Shown here one piece after another: positions 17,667 to 25,668 of a DNA stretch of 64,000 bases. How positions within the stretch are numbered: the first letter of the stretch is position 1; each line of letters begins with the position of its first letter. The DNA is from Xanthobacteraceae bacterium. GTDB taxonomy: Bacteria > Pseudomonadota > Alphaproteobacteria > Rhizobiales > Xanthobacteraceae. Made by a program: the position numbers and the translations under genes. The notes under the pieces are model-generated. The model was not told the DNA's origin, ran no database searches, and saw nothing but the letters and a program-made list of their open reading frames with translations. Where the stretch lies: positions 806,001 through 870,000 of the forward strand of contig JAHBZE010000001.1 in the NCBI GenBank assembly GCA_019635585.1, written 5' to 3'.

Positions 17667-17993
17667 ATGGCACAGAGACACATGATTCTTGTGATGTACG
17701 ACGGCCCGGCGAGCGCCGATTTCATCGAATGGATGAACGGCCCGCACTACGACGAGGTCAAAGCAACGCCGGGAATCGTCTCCGCGCGCCGTTTCGAGGT
17801 TGAGTCCGGCCCGGACGGTCACCGGCGCTACGTCGCAATTCTTGAAACCGACGATCTCGAGCAGACACTCGCGTGGCGAAACAGCCCCGAAGGTCAGCGC
17901 TCTCAGAAAGAGGCCAACGATCGGGGCGTTACGAACCGCTACTCGCTCGTGTGCAAACTTGCGCACTCGACTGTTCCCGGAGAAACTTCTTGA
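17667..17993 (+). CDS. Small dimeric alpha/beta-barrel-like protein of unknown function
   Basis: A 108-residue protein with a clear AAGGAG ribosome site before ATG 17667. The order MILVMYDGPASADFIEWMNGPHYDEV ... PGIVSARRFEVES ... RRYVAILETDD has the strand-helix-strand pattern of ferredoxin-like dimeric barrels (ABM/EthD/DUF4286-type); the WMNGPHYDEV helix followed by a PGI turn is typical of that group. No catalytic residue can be assigned. It ends at 17993, directly abutting the convergent dctM stop. It is alone on the plus strand, close to the amidohydrolase, so a role in the same pathway is possible. Confidence 0.7.
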   Translation: MAQRHMILVMYDGPASADFIEWMNGPHYDEVKATPGIVSARRFEVESGPDGHRRYVAILETDDLEQTLAWRNSPEGQRSQKEANDRGVTNRYSLVCKLAHSTVPGETS

Positions 17994-19280
17994 TCAGTAA
18001 GGCAGATCGAGAAGCTGCGGCACGATCGTCGTGATCGACGGGAAGAAGATCAGGATGAGCAAGCCGAGGATCAGTACCGCCAGGAATGGAAGCAGCGGCG
18101 AAAGCAGCTCTTCCATTTTTATCTTGCCGATACTGCAAGCCATCAGCACGCCGATACCCGCCGGCGGGATGAACAGGCCGATGCCCGATGCCAGCACCAC
18201 GATCGTCAGCCAGTGGACCATGTCGATGCCAAGCGCGCGGATTAGCGGCAAGAGAATGGGTACGAAGATCAGAACCGCAGGCGCGCCTTCGAGGATCGAG
18301 CCCACGAATATGAAGATCAGCGATGTGATGATGAGCACGCCCCAGGCCGGAATTTCCGCGGCTTTCATCCAGCCCGCAATCGCCTGCGGAACTCCCGCTG
18401 TCGCGAGCAGGTAGCCGAAAATCATCGCGAAGCCCATGAGGATCGAAATCAATCCGGTGGCGACACCAGTTTGAATGAGCGCGTCGAGCAGATTCTTCCA
18501 GGTCAGGTTGCGATACACGAGACCGCCGACGAGCAGCGAATAGACGACGATAATCGCCGCCATTTCCGTGATCGTCGCGATGCCGAGGCGGATTCCGATG
18601 AAGATGATCAGCGGAACGCCGAGCGCAAGTGACGCGTCTTTCAAGCCCGCGAACATCTGGGCGCGCGTATGCGCGGTGTCGCGCGGCATTTTGTAAATAC
18701 GGGCCTGAACGTAAATCAAACCGAACACGAGCGCGCCCACGAGCAGCGACGGCAGCAAACCGGCTGCGAACACTGCTACGACGGAAGTATTCGCGACCGC
18801 CGCCACCACGACCATGAGAATGCACGGCGGAATCAGAATCGCGAAAGCGGAGGACGCGCTAATGAGCGAAAGGCTGTACGCCCTCGGATATCCCGCCTTC
18901 TCAAGCGGCTTCAGCGTCATGGCCGAAACGGCCGAAACGTCGGCGACGGTCGATCCGGAGACGCCCGATTGCAGCATCGTGCCCAGTACGACGCCCATCG
19001 GCAGGCCGCCACGGAAGCGGCCGACAAGCGTGCGGGCAAAGTTAATCAACCGCTCCGAGATTCCACCCTGCTCCATCACCGTTCCGGCAAAAATAAAGAG
19101 CGGGATCGCAAGCAGCACGAAGGAGTCGACGCCCATAACGGTGCGATGAACGATCAGGTTAAGCGGAATCGTACTCTGCAAACCCAGGACCAGAACCGAG
19201 GAAAGACCCATCGCGAAGCTGATGGGCAAGCCGATCGCGACAAGGATCGCAAATGCACCGAGAAGAATTAAGATACTCAT
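17994..19280 (-). CDS. dctM: TRAP transporter large permease (DctM family)
   Basis: A 428-residue, very hydrophobic inner-membrane protein with about a dozen transmembrane segments and family segments GLPISFAMGLSS, LLAIPLFIFAGTVME and IPPAGIGVLMA. The frame opens upstream at 19361, but ATG 19280 lies eight bases after the dctQ stop with GGTGA before it, so it is the start. It is the last gene of the MmgE/PrpD-BCCP-carboxyltransferase-TRAP operon. TRAP importers use an ion gradient and a periplasmic binding protein to bring in organic acids; the attached carboxyltransferase suggests a di- or tricarboxylate. Confidence 0.95.
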   Translation of the reverse strand: MSILILLGAFAILVAIGLPISFAMGLSSVLVLGLQSTIPLNLIVHRTVMGVDSFVLLAIPLFIFAGTVMEQGGISERLINFARTLVGRFRGGLPMGVVLGTMLQSGVSGSTVADVSAVSAMTLKPLEKAGYPRAYSLSLISASSAFAILIPPCILMVVVAAVANTSVVAVFAAGLLPSLLVGALVFGLIYVQARIYKMPRDTAHTRAQMFAGLKDASLALGVPLIIFIGIRLGIATITEMAAIIVVYSLLVGGLVYRNLTWKNLLDALIQTGVATGLISILMGFAMIFGYLLATAGVPQAIAGWMKAAEIPAWGVLIITSLIFIFVGSILEGAPAVLIFVPILLPLIRALGIDMVHWLTIVVLASGIGLFIPPAGIGVLMACSIGKIKMEELLSPLLPFLAVLILGLLILIFFPSITTIVPQLLDLPY

Positions 19281-19288
19281 GATGTCAC

Positions 19289-19846
19289 CTACTCGCTCAG
19301 CCGCACGGCATCCGTGCCGAGGTGGTCGATGCGCTTTCGTTTGCCGCGCATCGTGTCCCACAGATTAAAGATTGCGTAGATCGTCATCAGCACACCGGCG
19401 ACCAGCACGGCGAAATAGAGCCAGGCAATGCTGATATCGAGTCCGGGAAGGCGCTGCAGGAAAGAGTAGCGAACGGTGATCCAGGCTTCCCACGTAAAGA
19501 GTACGGAGAAGAACAGAATGGCGGCGTCCTGGATAATTTCAACGATCCAGCGCTTCTGCGGCGACATCCGGTCGACCGCGAAGTCAACGCCGATATGCGC
19601 GCGATGGCGGACACCTACGGCGAAGCCAAGAAACACGATCCAGATGAACAGCAAGCGGGATGCTTCGTCGGACCATGAAAGCCCGATATCAAAAGCATAT
19701 CTGCCGATCACCGAAGCGGTGAGAAAAATAACCAGCACCGCGATCAACGCAGCCAAAAGCAACTCGGGAATCTTCAGGACAACCGTCCAGAAGATTCGTT
19801 CGCCGAACGATTGCGGCTTTTCGGCCTGTGCGGACTCTTGAAGCAT
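19289..19846 (-). CDS. dctQ: TRAP transporter small permease (DctQ family)
   Basis: A 185-residue protein with four predicted transmembrane segments. ASVIGRYAFDIGLSWSDE and EASRLLFIWIVFLG are the conserved DctQ core, followed by RHRAHIGVDF. A TTG at 19861 opens the same frame, but ATG 19846 has GGGGGAGA just before it and is preferred. It sits between dctP and dctM, separated from dctP by 66 bases that contain a stem-loop. It couples the binding protein to the large permease. Confidence 0.93.
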   Translation of the reverse strand: MLQESAQAEKPQSFGERIFWTVVLKIPELLLAALIAVLVIFLTASVIGRYAFDIGLSWSDEASRLLFIWIVFLGFAVGVRHRAHIGVDFAVDRMSPQKRWIVEIIQDAAILFFSVLFTWEAWITVRYSFLQRLPGLDISIAWLYFAVLVAGVLMTIYAIFNLWDTMRGKRKRIDHLGTDAVRLSE

Positions 19847-19876
19847 GAAACTCTCCCCCAAACTGGCGCGAGACTT

Positions 19877-19902
19877 GTGAGAGGGCTGTTAAGCCCCCTC
19901 AC
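19877..19902. other. Intercistronic stem-loop between dctP and dctQ
   Basis: GTGAGAGGGCT (19877-19887) and AGCCCCCTCAC (19892-19902) pair with one mismatch around a 4-base loop. No T-run follows on the minus strand. Such hairpins after a binding-protein gene often protect the upstream mRNA and lower expression of the permease genes; that role is inferred. Confidence 0.65.
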
Positions 19903-19912
19903 ATTCTACGCC

Positions 19913-20929
19913 TCAGTTCGTTTTCTGCGATTCGAGCACGAGGTCGAGCAATTCCTTGTCGACGTTCTTCTCGAACTGCTTCCAGATCTGGCGGCCAGTT
20001 TCGCGCCAGATTTTCATTTCGGCTTCGGTCGGCTGGTAGCTTTTTACGCCAAGTTTCTTCGCATGAGCGCGGGCGGCTTCGACGCCTTCCTGATCCAGCT
20101 TGTTCGCATAGACTTCCGCTTCTTTCGCTGCTTCCAGAATGACCTTCTGAACATCCGGGGAGAGCTTATCAAAACGCTCCGAACGGATCGCGAGAGTCTG
20201 AATGCCGATCACGGCCTTGTTCTCGGTGGAGTACTTGAGCACTTCATACTGTTTGGCGGTCGAGAGCCAGGTCGACATCACGAACTCGCCATCGACCACG
20301 CCAGAGCCGAGCGCGTTGTACACTTCAGCCCAGTCGATCGCGGTCGCGATACCGCCCCAGTTACGGAACATCGCGATTTCGACCGGCGACGCCGTCGTGC
20401 GGAATTTCAGGCCCTTGACGTCGGCCGGCACGCGTACTTCGCGCCGGTTGTTGACGATGTCACGAAAGCCGCCGTTGTCGAGCCGCATGAGAAGTTTGAA
20501 GCCCGCTTTCTCGAAGCGTTGTGCAATCGCCTGACCGGCCTTGCCGTCGAGCGCCTTGCGGAAAGACGCTTCGTCGTTAAATACATATGGCAGATCCATG
20601 AACAACAGAGCGTTCGTGAATGCCGCCCAGTTCGCGTTGGAAGCACCGGCGAAATCGACCGAGCCGTTGACCATCGCTTCAAGTGCCGTGCGTTCACTGT
20701 AGAGCGAACCGGCGAGATATGTCTCGACCTTGACTTTCCCGCCCGATTTCTGGGCGACCAATTCGGCGAACTTCAGCATGCCCTTGCCGATCGCCTGATC
20801 CGTCGTCGCACCGTGCGCAAGCTTCAGCACGATCGGTGCCTGCTGCGCGAGAGCGCTTCCGCCAGCAAACGTTACTGCCATGATCGCAGCGGCAACTCCC
20901 CCCGCAATCTTCGATTTAATCGTTGTCAT
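19913..20929 (-). CDS. dctP: TRAP transporter periplasmic substrate-binding protein (DctP family)
   Basis: A 338-residue exported protein. The signal peptide has a Lys-containing N-region, a hydrophobic core (AGGVAAAIMAVTFAGG) and a SALA-QQ cleavage site near residue 29. The mature part has LKLAHG near its start and RTTASPVEIAMFRNWGG, the region holding the conserved substrate Arg of DctP proteins. Two tandem ATGs (20932, 20929) follow GGGAGG; the second has the better spacing. It is downstream of the PycB-like carboxyltransferase (60-base gap). Likely ligand is an organic acid; identity unknown. Confidence 0.94.
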   Translation of the reverse strand: MTTIKSKIAGGVAAAIMAVTFAGGSALAQQAPIVLKLAHGATTDQAIGKGMLKFAELVAQKSGGKVKVETYLAGSLYSERTALEAMVNGSVDFAGASNANWAAFTNALLFMDLPYVFNDEASFRKALDGKAGQAIAQRFEKAGFKLLMRLDNGGFRDIVNNRREVRVPADVKGLKFRTTASPVEIAMFRNWGGIATAIDWAEVYNALGSGVVDGEFVMSTWLSTAKQYEVLKYSTENKAVIGIQTLAIRSERFDKLSPDVQKVILEAAKEAEVYANKLDQEGVEAARAHAKKLGVKSYQPTEAEMKIWRETGRQIWKQFEKNVDKELLDLVLESQKTN

Positions 20930-20989
20930 CATATCCTCCCACTGGGACTTTACGTTGGTTAAGATGGACACTCGAGTGCCTCTTCTTAT

Positions 20990-22516
20990 TTACAAACCTC
21001 GCGAATAAACGAGCCGCGCATCCTTCTTTTGCACATCCACGTAACGGACTTGCGGCCGCTTCGAGAGTTCGTCGATGAGCCGCGCAACCGGACTGAAGCG
21101 CGGCGAAGAAAGATCAAGCGGGCCGGCGGCGAACATTTCGTTCACCTCGTTGCCCGCGAACATGTAGCGAAGAATGAGCTCGTCATCGTCCGCGCCCGGA
21201 TAAGCTTTGCGCAGCCCTGGCAACGCCGGCTCAAGCGGCTGCGGTTTCAGCGGAATCTTCGGTGATCCGTTCGCAATGATCCGGTCGAGAACGTTCGGGT
21301 CGACAGGCGCCAGCAACTTGCCGAAGTGGCCGAGCGCGTACATTTTCACTTCGTCCGGAACGGTACGATAGCGTTCGCCGCCGACGACGTTCAGCATCGC
21401 CTGCACGCCGATGATTTGCGAGAACGGCGTGACCATGATCGGCCAGCCGAGATCGGCGCGGATCTGCACGATTTCCTGAAGAATCTCCTCGAAACGGCTT
21501 TCGAGTCCTGCCTGCTGCAACTGGAATTTCCAGTTCGCGAACATGCCGCCGGGCATCTGGTGCTGGTAATGGAACGAGTCGTATTCCATCGGCGCGCCCT
21601 TTGCGAAACCCTCTTGCTCGGCGAGTTTCGTAAGGTAGTCGCTGACATGGTCGATTTTTGTTCGGTCGATCTTCGCGTCGAAACCGTTCAGCTTCAGATT
21701 TTGAAGCGTCGACTGGACCGACGGCTGGGCCGGTCCGCTCGCCAGGGGGGCAATCGACGTATGCAACTGATCGACGCCGAGCTTGATCGCTTCTAGATAA
21801 ACGAGCGGCGCTAGGCCGGTGTTGCAATGGCTATGCAATTCCAGCGGACGGCCGCCCATGACGGCTTTCAGCGCCGGCACGAGCGTGCGGATGCGGTCCG
21901 GCGTCAGCAGCGCGCCGGAGTCCTTAATCATGATCGCGTCGATATTCCCGCGCTCGATAAGCGCGCGTGCGGTTCGTGCATAGACTTCATCGGTATGGAC
22001 GGGGCTTTCGCAGAACACCAAAGCGCCGACCGAATACATCCCGAGACGTTTGGCGTGCCTCACACTCACCAGCATGTTCTCAACGTCGAACAAGGCATCG
22101 AGCGTGCCGACGACGCGGAAGCCATTGGCGTGCAGGCGTTCGATCCACAGTTCCACGATATCGTCCGGAACCATACTGAAGCCGACGAGGCTTTTGCTGC
22201 GGCAGTAACCGCGCAACGGGGTATTGCGGAATTTCTCGCGGAACAACCGCGCTTTCTCCCAGGGATTTTCCTTGAGATAGCGAACGCAGACGTCGAATTG
22301 CACCGGAGCCATGAAGTCGATCATCGCGAAGCCGGCTTGGTCCATCGCTTCCGCAATCGGGAGCATCATGCCCGCGGTCATTCGCGTGGCCCAGAGACAC
22401 TGCTGCGCATCGCGGAGCGTCGTGTCGATAATTTCGATCGTGCGCTTGGACCGCGCAGCAGCCTTGGCGCTTGCGCCGCCTGTTACTGCCTTTGGAGACC
22501 GTTCTGCGATGTTCAT
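20990..22516 (-). CDS. Biotin-dependent carboxyltransferase, pyruvate carboxylase/oxaloacetate decarboxylase (PycB/OadA) type
   Basis: A 508-residue TIM-barrel carboxyltransferase of the PycB/OadA/transcarboxylase 5S family without its own biotinyl domain. IIDTTLRDAQQCLWATRM is the strand-1 metal Asp region (relatives have RDAHQS, here RDAQQC). FDVCVRYLKENPWEK is conserved, IMIKDSGALLTP contains the Lys carbamylated in relatives, and LELHSHCNTG supplies the two metal-binding His. It lies 11 bases after the biotin-carrier gene. The reaction could be carboxylation, decarboxylation or transcarboxylation of a 2-oxo acid. No sodium-pump beta/gamma subunits are present, so a membrane oxaloacetate decarboxylase is unlikely. 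Confidence 0.9.
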   Translation of the reverse strand: MNIAERSPKAVTGGASAKAAARSKRTIEIIDTTLRDAQQCLWATRMTAGMMLPIAEAMDQAGFAMIDFMAPVQFDVCVRYLKENPWEKARLFREKFRNTPLRGYCRSKSLVGFSMVPDDIVELWIERLHANGFRVVGTLDALFDVENMLVSVRHAKRLGMYSVGALVFCESPVHTDEVYARTARALIERGNIDAIMIKDSGALLTPDRIRTLVPALKAVMGGRPLELHSHCNTGLAPLVYLEAIKLGVDQLHTSIAPLASGPAQPSVQSTLQNLKLNGFDAKIDRTKIDHVSDYLTKLAEQEGFAKGAPMEYDSFHYQHQMPGGMFANWKFQLQQAGLESRFEEILQEIVQIRADLGWPIMVTPFSQIIGVQAMLNVVGGERYRTVPDEVKMYALGHFGKLLAPVDPNVLDRIIANGSPKIPLKPQPLEPALPGLRKAYPGADDDELILRYMFAGNEVNEMFAAGPLDLSSPRFSPVARLIDELSKRPQVRYVDVQKKDARLVYSRGL

Positions 22517-22527
22517 GCGACGATCCG

Positions 22528-23031
22528 TCAGTCCGGTTTCACGAAGAAAAGTGGCTGGTCGTCTTCGACCATGTCACCGTCGTTTACCGCGATCGAAACG
22601 ATCGTGCCGGATACGCCGGCGTTGACGGTCTTGAAGAGCTTCATCACCTCGATCATGCAGACCGTATCGTCCGGTCCGACGCGGCTACCGACCTCGACGT
22701 AAGCCGGCTCAGACGGCGACGGCGCGCGATAGAAACGACCGAGCATCGGTGCCTTGATCGCAGCGGTTCCGGCCTCAGCCTTCGCAGAGGCAACCGCATG
22801 CGCCGCCGGCTTCTTGACCTCGGGCGGTGGTGGCGTCTCTCCATCCGTGCTCAACGAGCGTTGCTGCACGCTGACCGAGGGTTCGGACGCGACGGCCGCG
22901 CCGCCCACGCCTTTACGCACGTGCAGCTTCAACTCGGCGGTCTCGAGCTTCACCTCGACATCGGTAAGCCGATCGACGACCCGCAGGATTTCTTCGACGT
23001 CGTCATTCGTGAAGACAGGCGAATTGGACAT
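22528..23031 (-). CDS. Biotin carboxyl carrier protein (AccB-like)
   Basis: A 167-residue protein with an N-terminal helical segment, a Pro/Ala/Lys-rich linker (about 60-90) and a C-terminal biotinyl domain. IEVMKLFKTV carries Lys131 in the AccB-type EVMK context, and APMLGRFYRAPSPSEPAYVEVG is the typical AccB protruding-thumb region. It starts at ATG 23031, 27 bases after the MmgE/PrpD gene, and is followed after 11 bases by the PycB-type carboxyltransferase, which lacks a biotinyl domain. A biotin carboxylase is absent from this operon, so carboxylated biotin must come from elsewhere or from the substrate itself (transcarboxylation/decarboxylation). Confidence 0.93.
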   Translation of the reverse strand: MSNSPVFTNDDVEEILRVVDRLTDVEVKLETAELKLHVRKGVGGAAVASEPSVSVQQRSLSTDGETPPPPEVKKPAAHAVASAKAEAGTAAIKAPMLGRFYRAPSPSEPAYVEVGSRVGPDDTVCMIEVMKLFKTVNAGVSGTIVSIAVNDGDMVEDDQPLFFVKPD

Positions 23032-23058
23032 GATACTGAACTTGGCCTTCTTGTATTT

Positions 23059-24429
23059 CTAAGCTTGCGGCGATACGTCGACGGCGTTCACGAGTTCGGC
23101 GATGTCGTTGCACGACTCCAGCGAACGCATGATTTCGACCGAACGAAGAATACGGTCTTCCGGAAGCAATCCCTCGACGCAGCCGCGATACTTTTCGATG
23201 CACTGATCGAAATTAAAAAGATGCGGAGGCTGCCCCTTGGACAGTTGCGGTTCGATCGACACTTCCTTGCCATTCTTCAGCCGGTAGACGATGCGCGGCG
23301 TCCATCCGGTCGGAGCCCAGCCCCAGTCTTCGCGGATGGTCATGCGTACCTTCGAGCGCAGCGTCCGGAATTCCGCGCTATCGATCTTCGCCTTCGAGAA
23401 ACTCGCGGGCAGAACGCGCGGTTCGAGCAAAGCGGCAGCGATGGCGTGCGGGAGGCTGAACTGCGCTTCGATCTCGTTCTTCGGCTCAAGATACTGCACG
23501 ACCGTCGGGAAGAATGCGTTCACCTCCACCTCGATCTCCGAGATAGCGTCGGCCGATACCTTGCCCGCGTCGCGCTGCTCGACGGTCGACTCGATCATGC
23601 GCTGCAGGTGGTAGCAGCAGGGGAACTGCTTGATGCCGACCTCGAGCACGCGATAAGGCCGGCCCCAATCGTTCAGGATGCCGCCTATATTCTCGACCTT
23701 GCCAGCCGTAATCAGATTCAAGAGACCACGTGGGGCCTCGAGCACATCCAGCTGACCGGTAAATCCATCTTTCGCGAGCAATGCCGCCGTCAGGCCGTTA
23801 CGCGCTGCGAAGCCCATCTCGGCAATGTGCGCCATCGAGCCGGTCTGATAGCCGACGCCGCTGCCCTGCGAAGCGGCGATACTCAGCGCATGCGCGGTGC
23901 CTTTCTCGTCGAGGCCCAGCAACTTGGCCGCGGCAGCCGCGCAACCCAAGGCACCCGCGAGCGCGAGCACCATATAACCGAGCCTGCGCGCCTCGCGGCA
24001 TGCGATTCCGATTCTGGCCTGCGTCTCATAGGCGAGCACGAATGCCTCGATCGCCGTGCGTCCATCGGAGTGCAGATGCTGTCCGAGCGCGAAGATTGCC
24101 GGAAACAGCGTGTAACTTGATACCGCTTCCGGAAAGCTGTCGTCCTCATATTCCGTTGCGTGAGCGAACGTCGCATTCGCAAGCGCGGCCCACTCGACCG
24201 ACGTCTTGCCGCGCATGCCAAACACCGTCGCCTCCGGCGTGCCGCCCGCTCTCTTTACATAGCGCGTGACAATATCCGATCCCGCGCTTTGCGGTCCGGC
24301 GAGCATCGCGCCGAGCGCACTCATCGCAAGCGTCTTGCTATAGTCCGCGACGTTCTCCGGAATCTGCTCGTAACGCGTAGTCGCGATGCGTTGCGCGATC
24401 TCTCGCGTAATGGGCGGCGTTGGCGTCAT
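23059..24429 (-). CDS. MmgE/PrpD family protein
   Basis: A 456-residue MmgE/PrpD protein. Family features are ALGAMLAGPQSAG near residue 40, a segment with the conserved HATEYEDDSF region, LGLDEKGTAHALSIAAS and RNGLTAALLAKDGFTG. The family includes 2-methylcitrate dehydratase, cis-aconitate decarboxylase and aconitate/dicarboxylate dehydratases. The frame opens at 24486, but ATG 24429 starts at the usual family N-terminus. It is the first gene of the operon followed by biotin carrier, carboxyltransferase and TRAP importer. The combination suggests a tri- or dicarboxylic acid that is dehydrated and then (de)carboxylated; this is inference. Confidence 0.9.
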   Translation of the reverse strand: MTPTPPITREIAQRIATTRYEQIPENVADYSKTLAMSALGAMLAGPQSAGSDIVTRYVKRAGGTPEATVFGMRGKTSVEWAALANATFAHATEYEDDSFPEAVSSYTLFPAIFALGQHLHSDGRTAIEAFVLAYETQARIGIACREARRLGYMVLALAGALGCAAAAAKLLGLDEKGTAHALSIAASQGSGVGYQTGSMAHIAEMGFAARNGLTAALLAKDGFTGQLDVLEAPRGLLNLITAGKVENIGGILNDWGRPYRVLEVGIKQFPCCYHLQRMIESTVEQRDAGKVSADAISEIEVEVNAFFPTVVQYLEPKNEIEAQFSLPHAIAAALLEPRVLPASFSKAKIDSAEFRTLRSKVRMTIREDWGWAPTGWTPRIVYRLKNGKEVSIEPQLSKGQPPHLFNFDQCIEKYRGCVEGLLPEDRILRSVEIMRSLESCNDIAELVNAVDVSPQA

Positions 24430-24459
24430 CGTTATTCTTTCTTGTTCTGCTGACGAGAT

Positions 24460-24485
24460 GATATGGAAACATCTATATCTTTCCA
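24460..24485. promoter_or_regulatory. Dyad symmetry upstream of the MmgE/PrpD operon
   Basis: GATAT (24460-24464) pairs with ATATC (24475-24479), and TGGAAA (24464-24469) pairs with TTTCCA (24480-24485). The site contains CATCTATAT (24470-24478), also present at 14742-14750. It is 31 bases upstream of the MmgE/PrpD start, a position suitable for an operator. Confidence 0.4.
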
Positions 24486-24514
24486 ACCGGTTTTTGAAAT
24501 CTTGCCAGAAAAAA

Positions 24515-24555
24515 TGTTTACAATCATAACTCTTATAAGTTATTGTTTTTAAACA
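24515..24555. promoter_or_regulatory. Nested dyad in the bioY / MmgE-PrpD divergent region
   Basis: An inner repeat ATAACT-CTTATA-AGTTAT (24526-24543) is flanked by TGTTTA (24515-24520) and TAAACA (24550-24555), both pairs centred at about 24535. It resembles an operator for a dimeric or tetrameric regulator. It does not match the alphaproteobacterial BioR box (TTATAGATAA-like) well, so I do not assign a regulator. Confidence 0.45.
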
Positions 24556-24820
24556 CTTTTATCGCCAGTCGCACTACCGTGGAACGCCTCGGCATAAAAT
24601 TCAATCATATCTTTTCTTGGGTGCAGTGCGGTGTTTGCCGTCTTTCGCAGCAGGCGGGGCGTAGACCGGCGGCGACCAGAAAATCAACAATCAGTGCGAG
24701 CTTTTTGCCAGACGTCGCCAGCCATGTGCCTTGAGCATGCATGAGACGTTGCAACCTACTGGCATCGCATTGCTGCGCATGTTTAGTGTAACCGAGCGCT
24801 TTCAGTAACAAGGAAAGAAG

Positions 24821-25417
24821 ATGTCTATCGTCACGCAAAACAAGCCTCTCATCGAAGCGTTTTGGCCCTCGTTGTCAAAGCAGGACACGCAAGGGTTCAT
24901 TCGCAAGGCGCTTCTCGTCATCGGCGGCAGTTTGCTTCTGACGATGTCTGCGAAGATCAACGTACCGTTCTATCCCGTGCCGATGACGATGCAGACTTTC
25001 GCGGTAATCGTGATCGGCGCCGCTTTCGGCTGGCGCCTCGGCGTCGCGACCGTGCTGCTTTATCTTGCGCAAGGTGCATACGGCCTTCCGGTTTTTGCCG
25101 GCACGCCGGAGAAAGGTATCGGCCTCGCCTATATGGCAGGACCGACCGGCGGCTATCTCCTGGGCTTTGTCGCCGGCGCGGCGGTCGCGGGATGGCTTGC
25201 CGAACACGGATGGAATCGTTCGGTGCTGCGTCTCACGGCGACGATGCTGCTCGCGCACGCGACGATCTTTCTGTTCGGCACGGCTTGGCTCGGCGCGCTG
25301 ATAGGCTTCGAGAAAGCCTGGCTTGCAGGCGTAGCGCCCTTCTATCTCGCTACAGTCTTCAAGACGCTGCTCGCCGTCGCTTTCATCAAGGCGGGCTGGT
25401 CGCTGACCAAAGACTGA
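24821..25417 (+). CDS. bioY: Biotin transporter BioY
   Basis: A 198-residue six-helix S-component of the ECF biotin importer. The conserved segments are SAKINVPFYPVPMTMQTFAVI (near 43-63), GWRLGVATVLLYLAQGAYGLPVFAG and AGPTGGYLLGF, all hallmark BioY motifs. It starts at ATG 24821 after AAGGAAAG. BioY is divergent from an operon encoding a biotin carrier and a biotin-dependent carboxyltransferase, and about 10 kb from a second biotin-dependent carboxylase. bioM/bioN are not in the window; BioY alone can import biotin in some bacteria. A terminator follows. Confidence 0.95.
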   Translation: MSIVTQNKPLIEAFWPSLSKQDTQGFIRKALLVIGGSLLLTMSAKINVPFYPVPMTMQTFAVIVIGAAFGWRLGVATVLLYLAQGAYGLPVFAGTPEKGIGLAYMAGPTGGYLLGFVAGAAVAGWLAEHGWNRSVLRLTATMLLAHATIFLFGTAWLGALIGFEKAWLAGVAPFYLATVFKTLLAVAFIKAGWSLTKD

Positions 25418-25448
25418 TGAACCGATCGAAAACGAATGCAAATAGAAT

Positions 25449-25475
25449 ACAAAGGCGCCCCCAGGGCGCCTTTGT
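25449..25475 (+). terminator. Terminator hairpin after bioY
   Basis: ACAAAGGCGCCC and GGGCGCCTTTGT form a perfect 12-base stem with a 3-base loop, 31 bases past the bioY stop. The stem ends in TTTGT rather than a long T-run; it may also act on minus-strand transcripts. Confidence 0.8.
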
Positions 25476-25668
25476 CGTTCAGGCAGCAACACTTTCGACA
25501 TATTGAAATCCCGCCAAATACCAGGGCTTCGGGATATCCGCGGCTCGACGAAAATGGCTGGCTGAGCACGCAGTCCAATCGAGGCTGATCTGCGTTAAAA
25601 AGTACACTACAATAGGGAAATTTAGGGAGTTCTTGCCACCTAACAAGGACCTATTACTAAGTCCTCGC

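Larger units (their letters stand above)
24430..24820. other. Divergent intergenic region between MmgE/PrpD operon and bioY
   Basis: A 391-base AT-richer region, the only gene-free stretch above 300 bases. It holds two clusters of dyads (24460-24485 and 24515-24555) in its left part. The right part (24560-24810) shows no convincing gene; a short minus-strand frame at 24605-24838 lacks a good start and overlaps bioY. Two divergent promoters must lie here. Confidence 0.6.

Noticed and set aside
22471-24120. Very long plus-strand open frame (549 codons) opposite the MmgE/PrpD, biotin-carrier and carboxyltransferase genes
   Set aside because: Protein has no recognisable domain and is rich in Arg/His, typical of antisense frames in GC-rich DNA; it crosses three well-supported minus-strand genes.
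24605-24838. Small minus-strand frame (77 codons) upstream of bioY
   Set aside because: No good start or ribosome site, overlaps the bioY start, no recognisable family.
25646-25665. AGGAC/GTCCT inverted repeat as terminator of the fbiC-npdG operon
   Set aside because: Short stem, long loop, no T-run; likely chance.
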